Assembly: GCF_903819215.1 (NCBI RefSeq)
Contig: NZ_CAIJCT010000006.1
Direction: 5' to 3' (one strand)
Source of the DNA: Aedoeadaptatus coxii
Lineage (GTDB): Bacteria; Bacillota; Clostridia; Tissierellales; Peptoniphilaceae
Length of the DNA stretch: 64,000 bases
In this document: one piece after another, positions 35,799 through 44,409 of the stretch
Layout of the letters: each line of letters opens with the position of its first letter
How positions within the stretch are numbered: the stretch's first letter is position 1
Position numbers and translations under genes: made by a program
The notes under the pieces: generated by a model
Told to the model about the DNA's origin: nothing
Databases searched by the model: none
Seen by the model: the letters and a program-made list of their open reading frames with translations, nothing else

Positions 35799-35968
35799 TT
35801 GACACATAGTCCGATGACGGAGTAAACTGTAGGCAATAGGATTGTCAAATGATTGACTATCCATTTTGAAATTTATGTTCTGTAGGCTGCCGGTGGCTTA
35901 AAGGATGCGTTAACGGCAGGGGAAAATGTAAAGAGTCTAATTTACAGTGTTAAAAGGAGGCGTATTTA
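35799..35968 (+). promoter_or_regulatory. Structured leader of a 35-aa membrane peptide
   Basis: TTGACA (35799-35804), 18-nt spacer, TAAACT (35823-35828), then a 130-nt leader with three hairpins: GGATTGTCAA/TTGACTATCC (35839-35862), CTGCCG/CGGCAG (35887-35919) and TGTAAA/TTTACA (35927-35946). No terminator lies in the leader. It matches no riboswitch class that I recognise. Confidence 0.6.
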
Positions 35969-36076
35969 ATGTCGGCAGTGCCAGTTATTTTTTGCTCCGT
36001 TTTTGGCATCATCAGTTTAATCGTCTTGATTTTATTCGGCGCTTGTTGCGTAAAATATTTGCTGAAAAAGAAATAA
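35969..36076 (+). CDS. Small single-span membrane protein
   Basis: 35 aa (MSAVPVIFC...VKYLLKKK) with AAAGGAGG 8 nt before the ATG. One hydrophobic helix fills residues 3-26 and ends in a Cys-Cys pair before a basic C-terminus (KYLLKKK), so it should sit in the membrane with the C-terminus inside. Its own promoter, structured leader and terminator (36091-36121) show that it is a separate gene. Function unknown. It could be a regulatory or toxin-like peptide. Confidence 0.7.
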   Translation: MSAVPVIFCSVFGIISLIVLILFGACCVKYLLKKK

Positions 36077-36089
36077 AGAGTATGTAAAT

Positions 36090-36121
36090 AGGGCGGATCA
36101 AATGATTCGTCCTCTTTTTTA
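36090..36121 (+). terminator. Intrinsic terminator after the small peptide gene
   Basis: GGGCGGATCA-AA-TGATTCGTCC (G-U pairs) followed by TCTTTTTT. Confidence 0.75.
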
Positions 36122-36271
36122 TTTCCTCTTAAACATATTAAAGGATAAAATAGAAAGAATTATTTATTCCGGCAAAACAAAGGTAAGGAAAAGGCAAAAG
36201 TTTTTCGGAAAGAGCCGAATGTCTTTATAAATTCCCGTGGATCTCATATAATGAAAGTTCAGGAGGCTGTA

Positions 36272-36637
36272 ATGGACGATCGATTTGACGAAATGGCGGA
36301 AATTTTAGACGATGCGGTAGACGCACTTCCCCAAGAATATTTAAACGGTTTAAACGGCGGCGTGTTATTTTCGCGCAAAGCCATGCACGATGAGGAATTT
36401 AACGAGCTTTACATCCTCGGGCATTATCGCGTCATGGGTACGGTGCGCGCCATCGAACTTTATTACGGATCCTTTATGGCCCTTTTCGGCCATCTTCCCC
36501 ACGAGGACTTGGCATACCAATTAAAGGAAACGCTCTACCACGAGCTTACCCATCATTTGGAAACCTTAGCCGGGGAAAATGATTTGGAATTAGACGACCT
36601 GGCGTTTATGGAACGCTATAGGAGGGAGAATGAATAA
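36272..36637 (+). CDS. Zincin-like metallopeptidase family protein
   Basis: 121 aa from ATG 36272, chosen because CAGGAGG lies 5 nt upstream (an ATG at 36251 has none). HELTHH in LYHELTHHLE is the HExxH zinc motif of the small zincin family (PF06262 type), followed by acidic residues in ENDLELDDLAFME. These small proteins are presumed peptidases without known substrate. The end overlaps the J-protein gene by 8 nt, so the two may work together. Confidence 0.82.
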   Translation: MDDRFDEMAEILDDAVDALPQEYLNGLNGGVLFSRKAMHDEEFNELYILGHYRVMGTVRAIELYYGSFMALFGHLPHEDLAYQLKETLYHELTHHLETLAGENDLELDDLAFMERYRRENE

Positions 36638-37424
36638 ATTTTACGGCAACTTTTTCAAAACCATCGGCACGGCACTGGACTATGTATTTGAATTTTTAAT
36701 TACGATCTTCAGTTTGCTCACGGAACTTTCCAGATCCTTTAGAAGCTTACTTCTATCGGTCTTATTTTTCGGCGGCTGCTTTGTGTTTATTCTGTTGTGG
36801 ATTCCCATGAGTTTCCGCTCCAGCGGCGGCGTGCCTTGGTCTCTGATTATCTTACTTATTTTAATTTTTCCCATTATCGGATCTTTCGCCGTTACGCGGC
36901 TCAAATACGTTCAGTACATGGTGACGGAATATTTTTACGAGCGCGCAGACTACTATCTGTTGGGGAAAGATGTAAGTTACGAATCCATGGGAGATTACGG
37001 CAGACGCTATGAGCGTCGCATGGAAGCGGAACGCCGTCGCAAGGAAAGAGAACAGGCGGCATTTGAAGAAGAAATGTTCAGACGCCAATTTGAAGCTTTC
37101 TTCAATCAACAAAACTTCGGCGGCTACGACGATTACAGCGGGGGACATGGCGGCGGCTACACCAACGGCGGCTATGCCGGCGCAGGCTACGACGGCGGCT
37201 TTAAGGAAAAATACGAAGCGGCCATTCATCGCCTGGGTCTGGATCTTTCGGCGGACAAATACGAAGTGCGCCTCGCCTATAAACGACTTGCGAAAAAATA
37301 CCATCCGGACTTAAATCCGGGAGAAGATACGACGAAGATCTTCCAGGAAATCAATGCGGCTCACGACTTTTTAACTGACGACGCCATTGCGCGGTACAAG
37401 CAAATGTACGGAAATAAGAATTAG
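36630..37424 (+). CDS. Membrane protein with C-terminal J domain
   Basis: 264 aa. Two membrane helices lie near 45-65 and 72-92. A basic, coiled-coil segment follows (about 125-160, RRYERRMEAERRRKEREQAA), then a Gly/Tyr-rich linker with GGYDDYSGGHGGGYTNGG, and a C-terminal J domain (about 195-260) with the HPD triad (KKYHPDLNPG). J domains stimulate DnaK ATPase, so this protein would recruit DnaK to the membrane face. It is coupled to the metallopeptidase gene upstream. Confidence 0.85.
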   Translation: MNKFYGNFFKTIGTALDYVFEFLITIFSLLTELSRSFRSLLLSVLFFGGCFVFILLWIPMSFRSSGGVPWSLIILLILIFPIIGSFAVTRLKYVQYMVTEYFYERADYYLLGKDVSYESMGDYGRRYERRMEAERRRKEREQAAFEEEMFRRQFEAFFNQQNFGGYDDYSGGHGGGYTNGGYAGAGYDGGFKEKYEAAIHRLGLDLSADKYEVRLAYKRLAKKYHPDLNPGEDTTKIFQEINAAHDFLTDDAIARYKQMYGNKN

Positions 37425-37432
37425 GAGATGCT

Positions 37433-38671
37433 ATGAAAATTTTACACACCCTCGCCCAACTTCCGACGCGGACGGGAAGTGGCGTTTATTTTTCAAACCT
37501 CGTAGACGGCTTGGAGAAAAAAGGTATGGAACAGGCGCTGGTTTACGCAGTGCAAGCACCTTATACTTTCGATTTTTCTCAAAAAACATTTCCCGTCGCC
37601 TTTCAAAATGACGAGATTCCCTTTCCCATCGCCGGCATGAGCGACGAAATGCCCTATAACAACACGGTGTACTCGCACATGACCGAGGAGATGATCGCCA
37701 CCTGGCGAGCGGCGTTTAAAAAGCGCCTCGTAGAAGCCAAGGAAACCTTTAAGCCCGATCTTATCGTCGCCCACCACCTTTGGTATTTGACGGATATGGT
37801 ATTGGAGCTTTTCCCCGACACCCCCGTCGTGGGCATTTGCCACGGCACCGACCTTCGCCAAGGAGAAAAACACGACGATCTCTTGGAACGTTACACCACC
37901 CATATGAACGAGCTGGATTACGTCTTCGCCCTTTCGGAAAAAGACAAGGCCGCCATTTCCAGAATGTACGCCATTCCCGAAAACAAGATCACCGTTACCG
38001 GCGGAGGCTACAATCAAAATGTCTTTAACGATCAGGGCATTTGGCGCCACGAAAAAACCATTAAGATTATTTACGCCGGAAAACTTTCCCGCGCCAAGGG
38101 CGTCTACGAATTGGCGAAAGCCTATCCCAATTTAAAGCGGAAATACCCTGAAATTGAAATGGAACTAATCGGGGAAGAATCCCTTGAAAAGAAAGATCGC
38201 ATTTTCGAGTGCGCCCATTACAAAGAAGGCTTTAAGATCCACAATGTCATCGATCAAAAGGCATTGGGCGCCCACATGAAGACCTGCGATATTTTCGTCC
38301 TGCCCAGTTATTACGAAGGGCTGGGGCTCATCGCCATTGAAGCGCTGGCCTGCCGCATGCGCCTCGTAACCTCGGAACTGGAAGGGCTTTTAGAACTTCT
38401 CGGCGACGATTTTTTAAAAAGCGATGTGGTGGAAGTGGTGCCTCTGCCGAAACTTTACAATACGGACGAGCCCTTTAAACTGGAAATTGACGATTATGTT
38501 CAGGGGCTGGAAGAAGCCATTGAAAAACAAATTCTAGCCGTGCGGGAAAACCGCCCCTTCTCCGATGCTTGCTACGATCACGTGCGCTCCTACGCGTGGA
38601 GCGAAATCGTGGAGACGGAATATCGCCTCATGTGTGAGGTTTATAAAAACCACAGGGAACAAAGAGCATAA
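37433..38671 (+). CDS. Family 4 glycosyltransferase
   Basis: 412 aa GT-B protein. The donor-binding half has IIYAGKLSRAKGVYELAKAY and the GT4 motif FVLPSYYEGLGLIAIEALAC with the retaining E-x7-E. The acceptor half includes GICHGTDLRQGEKHDDL. The sugar and acceptor are not known, and there are no wall or capsule genes beside it. Start ATG follows AGGAGATGCT. Confidence 0.85.
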   Translation: MKILHTLAQLPTRTGSGVYFSNLVDGLEKKGMEQALVYAVQAPYTFDFSQKTFPVAFQNDEIPFPIAGMSDEMPYNNTVYSHMTEEMIATWRAAFKKRLVEAKETFKPDLIVAHHLWYLTDMVLELFPDTPVVGICHGTDLRQGEKHDDLLERYTTHMNELDYVFALSEKDKAAISRMYAIPENKITVTGGGYNQNVFNDQGIWRHEKTIKIIYAGKLSRAKGVYELAKAYPNLKRKYPEIEMELIGEESLEKKDRIFECAHYKEGFKIHNVIDQKALGAHMKTCDIFVLPSYYEGLGLIAIEALACRMRLVTSELEGLLELLGDDFLKSDVVEVVPLPKLYNTDEPFKLEIDDYVQGLEEAIEKQILAVRENRPFSDACYDHVRSYAWSEIVETEYRLMCEVYKNHREQRA

Positions 38672-38672
38672 T

Positions 38673-38719
38673 AAAAGCCCTCTGAAGGAGCCGTTGCTCC
38701 CTCGGAAAGGGCTTTTTTT
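38673..38719. terminator. Bidirectional terminator between convergent genes
   Basis: AAAAGCCCT (38673-38681) pairs with AGGGCTTTT (38708-38716), with an inner GGAGC/GCTCC stem. The A- and T-runs let it serve both the glycosyltransferase and the NAD kinase gene. Confidence 0.85.
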
Positions 38720-39515
38720 AGAGGAATTTACTTTTAATATTTTCCCAGTAATTATTTTCGAAGACGAGTTTATTTATGCGCTTATCCGAAAATTTAATAT
38801 TAATGCGTTTAAACTGGGAGTAGCTGTGTTCTCTCCCGTCGATTAAAACTAAATTGGAATTGGCGTAGCGCCGTTCGGGCACGAGGCTGATCACGTGATG
38901 GCCGGGGAAGACGATAGTGGACTTCATGGAGCGGTAGCTGGATGAGGAAATCCCGGCGAGGGGCGTCATGGCCATGGCGTTTACTTCCGGATGAACGAGA
39001 CTTCCCCCAAGGGAAAGATTGTAGCCGCTGGTTCCCGACGGCGTCGCCACCAACATGCCGTCCCCTGAAAATTTCTCCAAGTGGTTGCGGTCCACGAAAA
39101 TATTCATGTGAATAACTTTGGAGTTTTGCGCCTTTAAGACGATTTCGTTAATGGCCTGAGCATAGAACTTTTTCTGATTGGTATAAATTTCCGCGCTTAA
39201 AATAGGAAGCTGTTCCACATGGTAGCGATTATTTTTATAATCCTCAATAAAGTCGTCGAGTTTCTCGGGATTAATCTCCTGGTAAAACCCCAAATGACCC
39301 GTGTTAATGCCGACGATTGGCGTTGCGGCAAACTTCGTGCGGTTCACCGCCTTAATAAAAGCGCCGTCGCCGCCGACGGTAATGGTCAGTGCGGCCTTCG
39401 GATTTAAAGTGGTGGTAGGATTAAAGTGGTGTTCCTTTAATTTCTGAATTAGATTTTTCGTCGTGCGACGACTTTCAAAATTCGAATTCGAAATAATATT
39501 AATGATCTTATTCAT
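38718..39515 (-). CDS. nadK: NAD kinase
   Basis: 265 aa. It phosphorylates NAD to NADP using ATP or polyphosphate. GGDGAFIKAV is the phosphate-binding GGDG motif, NTGHLGFYQE the second, and TPSGTSGYNLSLGG the third conserved block. ATG 39515 was selected because GGAGGTGACT precedes it (an upstream in-frame ATG at 39545 has no site). Confidence 0.93.
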   Translation of the reverse strand: MNKIINIISNSNFESRRTTKNLIQKLKEHHFNPTTTLNPKAALTITVGGDGAFIKAVNRTKFAATPIVGINTGHLGFYQEINPEKLDDFIEDYKNNRYHVEQLPILSAEIYTNQKKFYAQAINEIVLKAQNSKVIHMNIFVDRNHLEKFSGDGMLVATPSGTSGYNLSLGGSLVHPEVNAMAMTPLAGISSSSYRSMKSTIVFPGHHVISLVPERRYANSNLVLIDGREHSYSQFKRINIKFSDKRINKLVFENNYWENIKSKFL

Positions 39516-39572
39516 AGTCACCTCCGTTCTTGAAATATAACTCATATAATATGGTAAATGAAAAGAGGAAAA

Positions 39573-40427
39573 ATGAAAAGCGATGACCGGTTAAAATTAA
39601 AAATTGACAAAGATTTTAAACGCGCCGACGATTTTTTAAAAAGAGCCGGCTTTTCCCATAGCCTGATCAAACGTTCCTTTCGAGGCGGACGGGTTAAGAG
39701 GAAAGGGGAAATACTTTTTCGCACAAGTCCTTTAAAAGCGGGGGACAGGGTGATCGTCGAGTTTGAAGATGAAAGGAGTGATCTTTGCCCAAGTCCTTTC
39801 CGCCAAAACATACTCTATGAGGACGAAGATCTACTCGTGATTGAAAAGGGCGTGATTCCCTCCATGCCCTGCAGAATGTATCCTACGGAAACCCTGGCCA
39901 ATGAAATCGCCGGCTATTTTGATTCCATCGGATTAAAACGGAAAGTACGCATGCTGGGAAGATTGGATAAAGAAACGACCGGCGTCATGGTGGTGTGCAA
40001 AAATCCCTTCGCCTATTTAAAACTGTTAGACCGCCACACACAAAGCAAAACCTATGTGGCCCTCGTGCGGGGAAAAGTCGCCGAAAGGGGAACGGTGGAT
40101 GCGCCCATGGGTCCCGGCGACAAATCCCTGGTGCGCGTCGTGCGAAAAGACGGGCAACGCGCCGTCACCCATTACGCGCCCCTGGAGATCGGCGAAAACT
40201 CCCTTCTCGAATTGACGCTGGAAACGGGGCGCTGCCACCAAATTCGCTGCCACATGGCCTACATCGGCCACCCCATCGTCGGCGACGAACTTTACGGCGG
40301 CGGCAAGGGTGGCGTGCACCTCCACGTCGCCTCCGTAGATATTTTCCATCCGCGCACGGGAAAGGCCATGACCTTTCGCTCCGAGGTGCCGAAAGATTTT
40401 ATGAATGGCGGCGGTAGTGATCTATAG
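39573..40427 (+). CDS. RluA-family pseudouridine synthase
   Basis: 284 aa. An S4-like RNA-binding segment (about 10-65) precedes the catalytic domain. Catalytic Asp lies in GRLDKETTGVMVV, and the C-terminal block HQIRCHMAYIGHPIVGDELY is typical of RluA/RluD/RluC-type enzymes, which make pseudouridine in rRNA or tRNA. The exact site is not predictable. ATG 39573 has AGAGG 5 nt before it. An ATG at 39558 is the alternative. Confidence 0.88.
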   Translation: MKSDDRLKLKIDKDFKRADDFLKRAGFSHSLIKRSFRGGRVKRKGEILFRTSPLKAGDRVIVEFEDERSDLCPSPFRQNILYEDEDLLVIEKGVIPSMPCRMYPTETLANEIAGYFDSIGLKRKVRMLGRLDKETTGVMVVCKNPFAYLKLLDRHTQSKTYVALVRGKVAERGTVDAPMGPGDKSLVRVVRKDGQRAVTHYAPLEIGENSLLELTLETGRCHQIRCHMAYIGHPIVGDELYGGGKGGVHLHVASVDIFHPRTGKAMTFRSEVPKDFMNGGGSDL

Positions 40428-40650
40428 AAAGAACCTATACGAGAATAGTTATATTTTAAAATAAAATATATACAGTTTGAATGGCTTAGAACTGTCGTTT
40501 ATGAGGGAAAAATCCAAAAATCGAAAAATAATGCCGTTGAAGCATTCCATAAAATCTGTTAAAACTGTAATTAGTTTGTAGGGTTTCTTTTTTCCACGAT
40601 GGAAACGATTCCCGTACATACCGAAATGAACTTATTTTAAGGAGGAAACT

Positions 40651-41778
40651 ATGGAATATTACAACGGAGCAAAGGAATTTGCTGCAAAACACATTGCGCC
40701 TATCGCACGCGATCTTTCCGAAAAACCGGAATTCCCGAAAGCTGTCTTCGAAGAACTTAAAAAAGAAGGCTACTTAAAATTATTAATCCCTAAAGAATTA
40801 GGCGGCTTAGGCGGCGACATTTACGATCACTCGGAAATTATTCGCGCTTTTTCCGAACAATCGGCAACCGTGGGTTTAACCTACATGATGCACAATGTTG
40901 CGTTAAATATCGTGTTAAACGCCGGAAAAGATGAATTAAAGAAAAAAATTGTAAAAGAAGTTATTGAAGAAGGCAAAACTCTTGCCCTCGCATATTCCGA
41001 ATCGGGAAGCGGCGTAAGCTTCTATTATCCCGAAACAACGGCAGAAAAGAAGGGCGACAAATGGCTCCTTAACGGCTCCAAGAGTATGGTAACTTCTGCA
41101 GAATACGCATCCTACTACATGGTCATCGCTAAAACCGGCGAAGGCCGCGCCGACACCGATAATTTCTGCGTGCCCATCGAAAGCGACGGCTTGACCTTTA
41201 AAATGGAACGCTGGAACGGCATCGGCTTAAAAGGCAATGTGTCCTGCCCCATGTATATGGATAATGTGGAAATCGACGAACTTTATCGCACCGGCGACAA
41301 CACATCCGGTATGGAACAAATCCTTACCCTCGTCGCGCCCTTATTTATTCAAGGCCTCGCCTCGGTTTACAGCGGATTAAACGTCGCCATTTCCAACGAA
41401 GCCATTATGCACGCAACGGACAGAACCTTCCCCGACGGAAGCAAACTCTCCGAAGTAGACACGATCAAACATCACATTTCCACCATTTACAACAACGCCT
41501 TTGCAGGTGTTTCCGCAACGCGAGAAGCAGCCATGGCCGCACGTCGCGGCGATGCAGACGCCCTTCCGAAAATTCTTTCCGCGCGCGTCATCGCCATCGA
41601 AAATGTAACGGAAAGCGGCAAGCTCGGTATGCAAGTGGGCGGCGGCCGCGCATACAGCCAATTCAGAAACTTTGCGCACTATTTTGCAGATGCCCTCGCA
41701 GGACAAGTTATGGCGCCCAGTCTCGATATTTTACATCAATGGATCGGCAGCGTCTTAACCGGACAAATGATTCCGTAA
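40651..41778 (+). CDS. Acyl-CoA dehydrogenase-fold flavoprotein
   Basis: 375 aa with all three regions of acyl-CoA dehydrogenases. The N-terminal helices carry IPKELGGLGGDIYDHSEI, the beta domain GSKSMVTSAEYASYYMVIAK, and the C-terminal helices VGGGRAYSQFRNFAHYFADA. The usual YEGT segment with the catalytic Glu is not visible, so it may be a DszC-like flavin monooxygenase or another divergent member. ATG follows AAGGAGGAAACT. It heads a block with a PhnD-like protein, a MetE-core protein and an OsmC-like protein, split by two terminators. Substrate unknown. Confidence 0.82.
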   Translation: MEYYNGAKEFAAKHIAPIARDLSEKPEFPKAVFEELKKEGYLKLLIPKELGGLGGDIYDHSEIIRAFSEQSATVGLTYMMHNVALNIVLNAGKDELKKKIVKEVIEEGKTLALAYSESGSGVSFYYPETTAEKKGDKWLLNGSKSMVTSAEYASYYMVIAKTGEGRADTDNFCVPIESDGLTFKMERWNGIGLKGNVSCPMYMDNVEIDELYRTGDNTSGMEQILTLVAPLFIQGLASVYSGLNVAISNEAIMHATDRTFPDGSKLSEVDTIKHHISTIYNNAFAGVSATREAAMAARRGDADALPKILSARVIAIENVTESGKLGMQVGGGRAYSQFRNFAHYFADALAGQVMAPSLDILHQWIGSVLTGQMIP

Positions 41779-41792
41779 AAATTGGGTATAAA

Positions 41793-41827
41793 AACGAGCG
41801 AAGGCGTATGCATCGCTCGTTTTATTT
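41793..41827 (+). terminator. Intercistronic terminator
   Basis: AACGAGCGA (41793-41801) pairs with TCGCTCGTT (41813-41821), followed by TTATTTT, between the flavoprotein and the PhnD-like gene. Confidence 0.75.
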
Positions 41828-41843
41828 TAGAAAGGATTAAATA

Positions 41844-42665
41844 ATGACCAAAACATTAAAAGTCGGCGCCGTTATTTACGACCCGAAAGTAACCGTTATT
41901 TGGGATATGATTCGCCAATACATCGAAGATCAAGACATGGACATTTTAATCGAGCCCGTGTTCTTCGACGATTATCGCCATCAAATTAAAGCCCTCGTGG
42001 CGAAAGAAATCGACGTGGCGTGGAATTCGCCCCTCGCCAATCGGGAAGCGGAACTACGCTTAGGGGACAAAATTAAATACGGCTTAATGCGCGATACGGA
42101 CAGAGATCTCCATACCGTCCTCGTGGCTAAAAAAGGCAGCGGCATTCAATCCGTAGCGGATGTCAAAGGTAAAAAAATTGCCTTCGGCGCCATCGATTCC
42201 CCTCAAGCTCGCCTCATTCCCATTCAATTTTTACGGGAACAAGGCCTTGAGTTCGGCAAAGATTACGAAGAAGTGCGCTACGACATCGGCGTAGGCCTCG
42301 ACGGCGACCATACCGGCGGCGAACTCGACGCCATTAAATCTGTAGAAGCCGGCGACAATGTGGCAGGCTTCGCCATCGAAGGCAACTTTAACGCATGGGT
42401 GAAAGACGGCACCATCGACGGCAACCAATTGGAAGTCATCGGCAAAACCAATTTATTCGACCACTGCATTTTCACAGCTCACGAGGATGTAGCCGACGAA
42501 GATTTGAAAAAATTCGACGATGTCCTGCTCACCATGGATTATTCCAGAGAACGGGACAAAGAAATTCTCGACTTGGAAGGCCTGAAAAAATGGGTTCCCG
42601 GTCGTACCACTAATTTTGAAGAAATTCGTAAAGCAGTAGACTATATGAACTTTTTTGAAATCTAA
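41844..42665 (+). CDS. Cytosolic PhnD-like binding protein
   Basis: 273 aa with the type II periplasmic-binding fold of the PhnD/SsuA/phosphite group (VTVIWDMIRQYIEDQDM, IDVAWNSPLANREAE, VKGKKIAFGAIDSPQARLIP). There is no signal peptide or lipobox. The protein starts MTKTLKVGAVIYDPK, so it should stay in the cytosol, unlike transport binding proteins, and no ABC permease or ATPase lies next to it. It may have become an enzyme, as MqnA/MqnD did, or a ligand sensor. ATG follows AGAAAGGATTAA. Confidence 0.72.
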   Translation: MTKTLKVGAVIYDPKVTVIWDMIRQYIEDQDMDILIEPVFFDDYRHQIKALVAKEIDVAWNSPLANREAELRLGDKIKYGLMRDTDRDLHTVLVAKKGSGIQSVADVKGKKIAFGAIDSPQARLIPIQFLREQGLEFGKDYEEVRYDIGVGLDGDHTGGELDAIKSVEAGDNVAGFAIEGNFNAWVKDGTIDGNQLEVIGKTNLFDHCIFTAHEDVADEDLKKFDDVLLTMDYSRERDKEILDLEGLKKWVPGRTTNFEEIRKAVDYMNFFEI

Positions 42666-42678
42666 GAAGCCATTTGAG

Positions 42679-42705
42679 AGCCCGCCCATAGAGGGTGGGC
42701 TTTCC
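42679..42705 (+). terminator. Intercistronic terminator before the MetE-core gene
   Basis: AGCCCGCCC (42679-42687) pairs with GGGTGGGCT (42693-42701), followed by TTCCTT, 10 bp before the ribosome site of the next gene. The short T-run suggests a weak attenuator. Confidence 0.6.
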
Positions 42706-42721
42706 TTATTAGGAGGTATTC

Positions 42722-43888
42722 ATGTTTGAAGTATCCCTTATGGGCTCCATGCCGCGAGGCAATGCCCTGTTAAAAGCTGTCCGCGACGTGGACAAGGGCC
42801 GCATGAGCAAAGAGGATTACGATGCAATGGTGGAAGACGCCACGGAAAAAGTAGTAAAGCTTCAAGACGCATACGATGTGGATTACATTACCTGCGGCGA
42901 ACTTTCCAGAGACAATTACGTGTCCTTTATCGCTGGTGCTTTAGGCGGCGTCAATATGATGAGCATGAGCGATATGCTCCCCTATATCGAAAACAAAAAA
43001 GCATACGAAGACATGCTTTCCATTTTGGACGTGCCTGCCAACAGCATAAAAAATGCTATTTGCGCCGGAAAAGTCACCCGAGACAAACCTCTGGTGTTGG
43101 AAGAACTTCGGGCCATGAAGCGGATGACGAAAAGCAAAAAGAAAATCACCCTTCCCGGGCCCTATCTCGTAACCCGCTCCATGTGGCTTAAAGGCCTTTC
43201 CGACAATTATTACAGCTCGAAGGAAGAGCTCGGCGCCGATGTAGTGGCCATATTCAAAGAGGAAATTCGCGAACTACAGGAAGAGGGAGTGGAGATCATA
43301 CAATTCGACGAGCCCGTGCTCACGGAAGTCGTCTTTTCCCCTGAACACACGCGCACCTTTATGTGCGCCTCACTTTCGGAAAAGAAAGACCCTACGGAAG
43401 AGCTGATTTTCGCCACGGGTTTAATTAAAGAAGTGTTGGCGTCGGTGGATCGTGAAAAATCCCGCGCCGCTCTCCACGTCTGCCGGGGCAACTGGAGCAA
43501 AGACGAAACCATTCTTTTGACGGGATCCTACACCCCTCTTCTCGAACTTTTCGAAGCGGTAAAGGCGGATATTTATTTTCTGGAATATTCCACCGATCGG
43601 GCAGGGGATATTGCATCCCTTTTCGAAAACAAGAAAATTTTCGAACACGCCACCCTCGGCCTCGGCGTCATGAACCCGAGACAAGATGCCACGGAATCGA
43701 AAGAATCCATTATGAAGCGAGTGGAAGAAGTTATGAACTATTTGCCGCCGGAGAAAATCATGCTCAATCCCGATTGCGGCTTCGCCACCTTCGCCAAAAA
43801 GCCGGTGAACGAACTGGAACACATCGAGGAAAAACTCGCCGTCTTGGAATCGGTTAAAAAAGAATTGAGAAACCGCTATGGACAATAA
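42722..43888 (+). CDS. MetE-core cobalamin-independent methyltransferase (YxjG-like)
   Basis: 388 aa, corresponding to the C-terminal catalytic half of MetE only. Zinc ligands are all present: His and Cys in LHVCRGNW, Glu in FLEYSTDRAG, and Cys in LNPDCGFATF. Stand-alone cores in Bacillus (YxjG/YxjH) and archaea transfer methyl groups to homocysteine or related thiols from donors other than long-chain folate. ATG has AGGAGGTATTC before it. It overlaps the OsmC-like gene by 11 nt. Confidence 0.88.
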   Translation: MFEVSLMGSMPRGNALLKAVRDVDKGRMSKEDYDAMVEDATEKVVKLQDAYDVDYITCGELSRDNYVSFIAGALGGVNMMSMSDMLPYIENKKAYEDMLSILDVPANSIKNAICAGKVTRDKPLVLEELRAMKRMTKSKKKITLPGPYLVTRSMWLKGLSDNYYSSKEELGADVVAIFKEEIRELQEEGVEIIQFDEPVLTEVVFSPEHTRTFMCASLSEKKDPTEELIFATGLIKEVLASVDREKSRAALHVCRGNWSKDETILLTGSYTPLLELFEAVKADIYFLEYSTDRAGDIASLFENKKIFEHATLGLGVMNPRQDATESKESIMKRVEEVMNYLPPEKIMLNPDCGFATFAKKPVNELEHIEEKLAVLESVKKELRNRYGQ

Positions 43889-44384
43889 GACGCCCCTCTC
43901 CTCCGCGGCGAAGCGGGAAGAAAAACCGGCGGAAGCCCGCTATTTTGAAATGAGCATGCGGGGGACCTATCCCGATTTAAAAGATGTAAAGCTTTACACC
44001 GATCGCGTAGAACTTTTAGTAGGCAACGCCGTCAGCTTCGACAACGAATACGAAAAAGTGACGAGCATGTCCTATTTTTTAGGAAGTCTACTTTCCTCCA
44101 TACTTTTTACATCGGTAAAAGAACTTAAGTCAAAAGGCGTCCTTCTCGACGAAATTGAAGGGCTCGTTCGCGCCAAGCTTACCAATCCCTTGCGCATGAT
44201 CCCCGTGAGAGGCTACGACGACCCCGCCGACATCGAGGAGATTCAGGTGAAGTTGTTTTATTACGGCGACGGCGATCCCGAAACAATGAACGAGATGATT
44301 CGAAAGGCACAGGAAGCCAACCCCATTTACCGTTTGGTTTCCGACGCGCGGCCCATCGAGCTTCTCATCGAATGGGTGCTGTAG
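43878..44384 (+). CDS. Cysteine-free OsmC-like protein
   Basis: 168 aa, resembling the OsmC/YhfA fold: the central helix MSYFLGSLLSSILFTSVKEL and the C-terminal PIYRLVSDARPIELLIEWVL. OsmC peroxidases use two cysteines. This protein has no cysteine at all, so it cannot be a thiol peroxidase of the usual kind. Translation is coupled to the MetE-core gene, which suggests a joint role, perhaps binding a sulfur or methylated intermediate. Confidence 0.6.
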   Translation: MDNKTPLSSAAKREEKPAEARYFEMSMRGTYPDLKDVKLYTDRVELLVGNAVSFDNEYEKVTSMSYFLGSLLSSILFTSVKELKSKGVLLDEIEGLVRAKLTNPLRMIPVRGYDDPADIEEIQVKLFYYGDGDPETMNEMIRKAQEANPIYRLVSDARPIELLIEWVL

Positions 44385-44409
44385 ATCTGAAAGTGAAAAC
44401 TACATCGCC

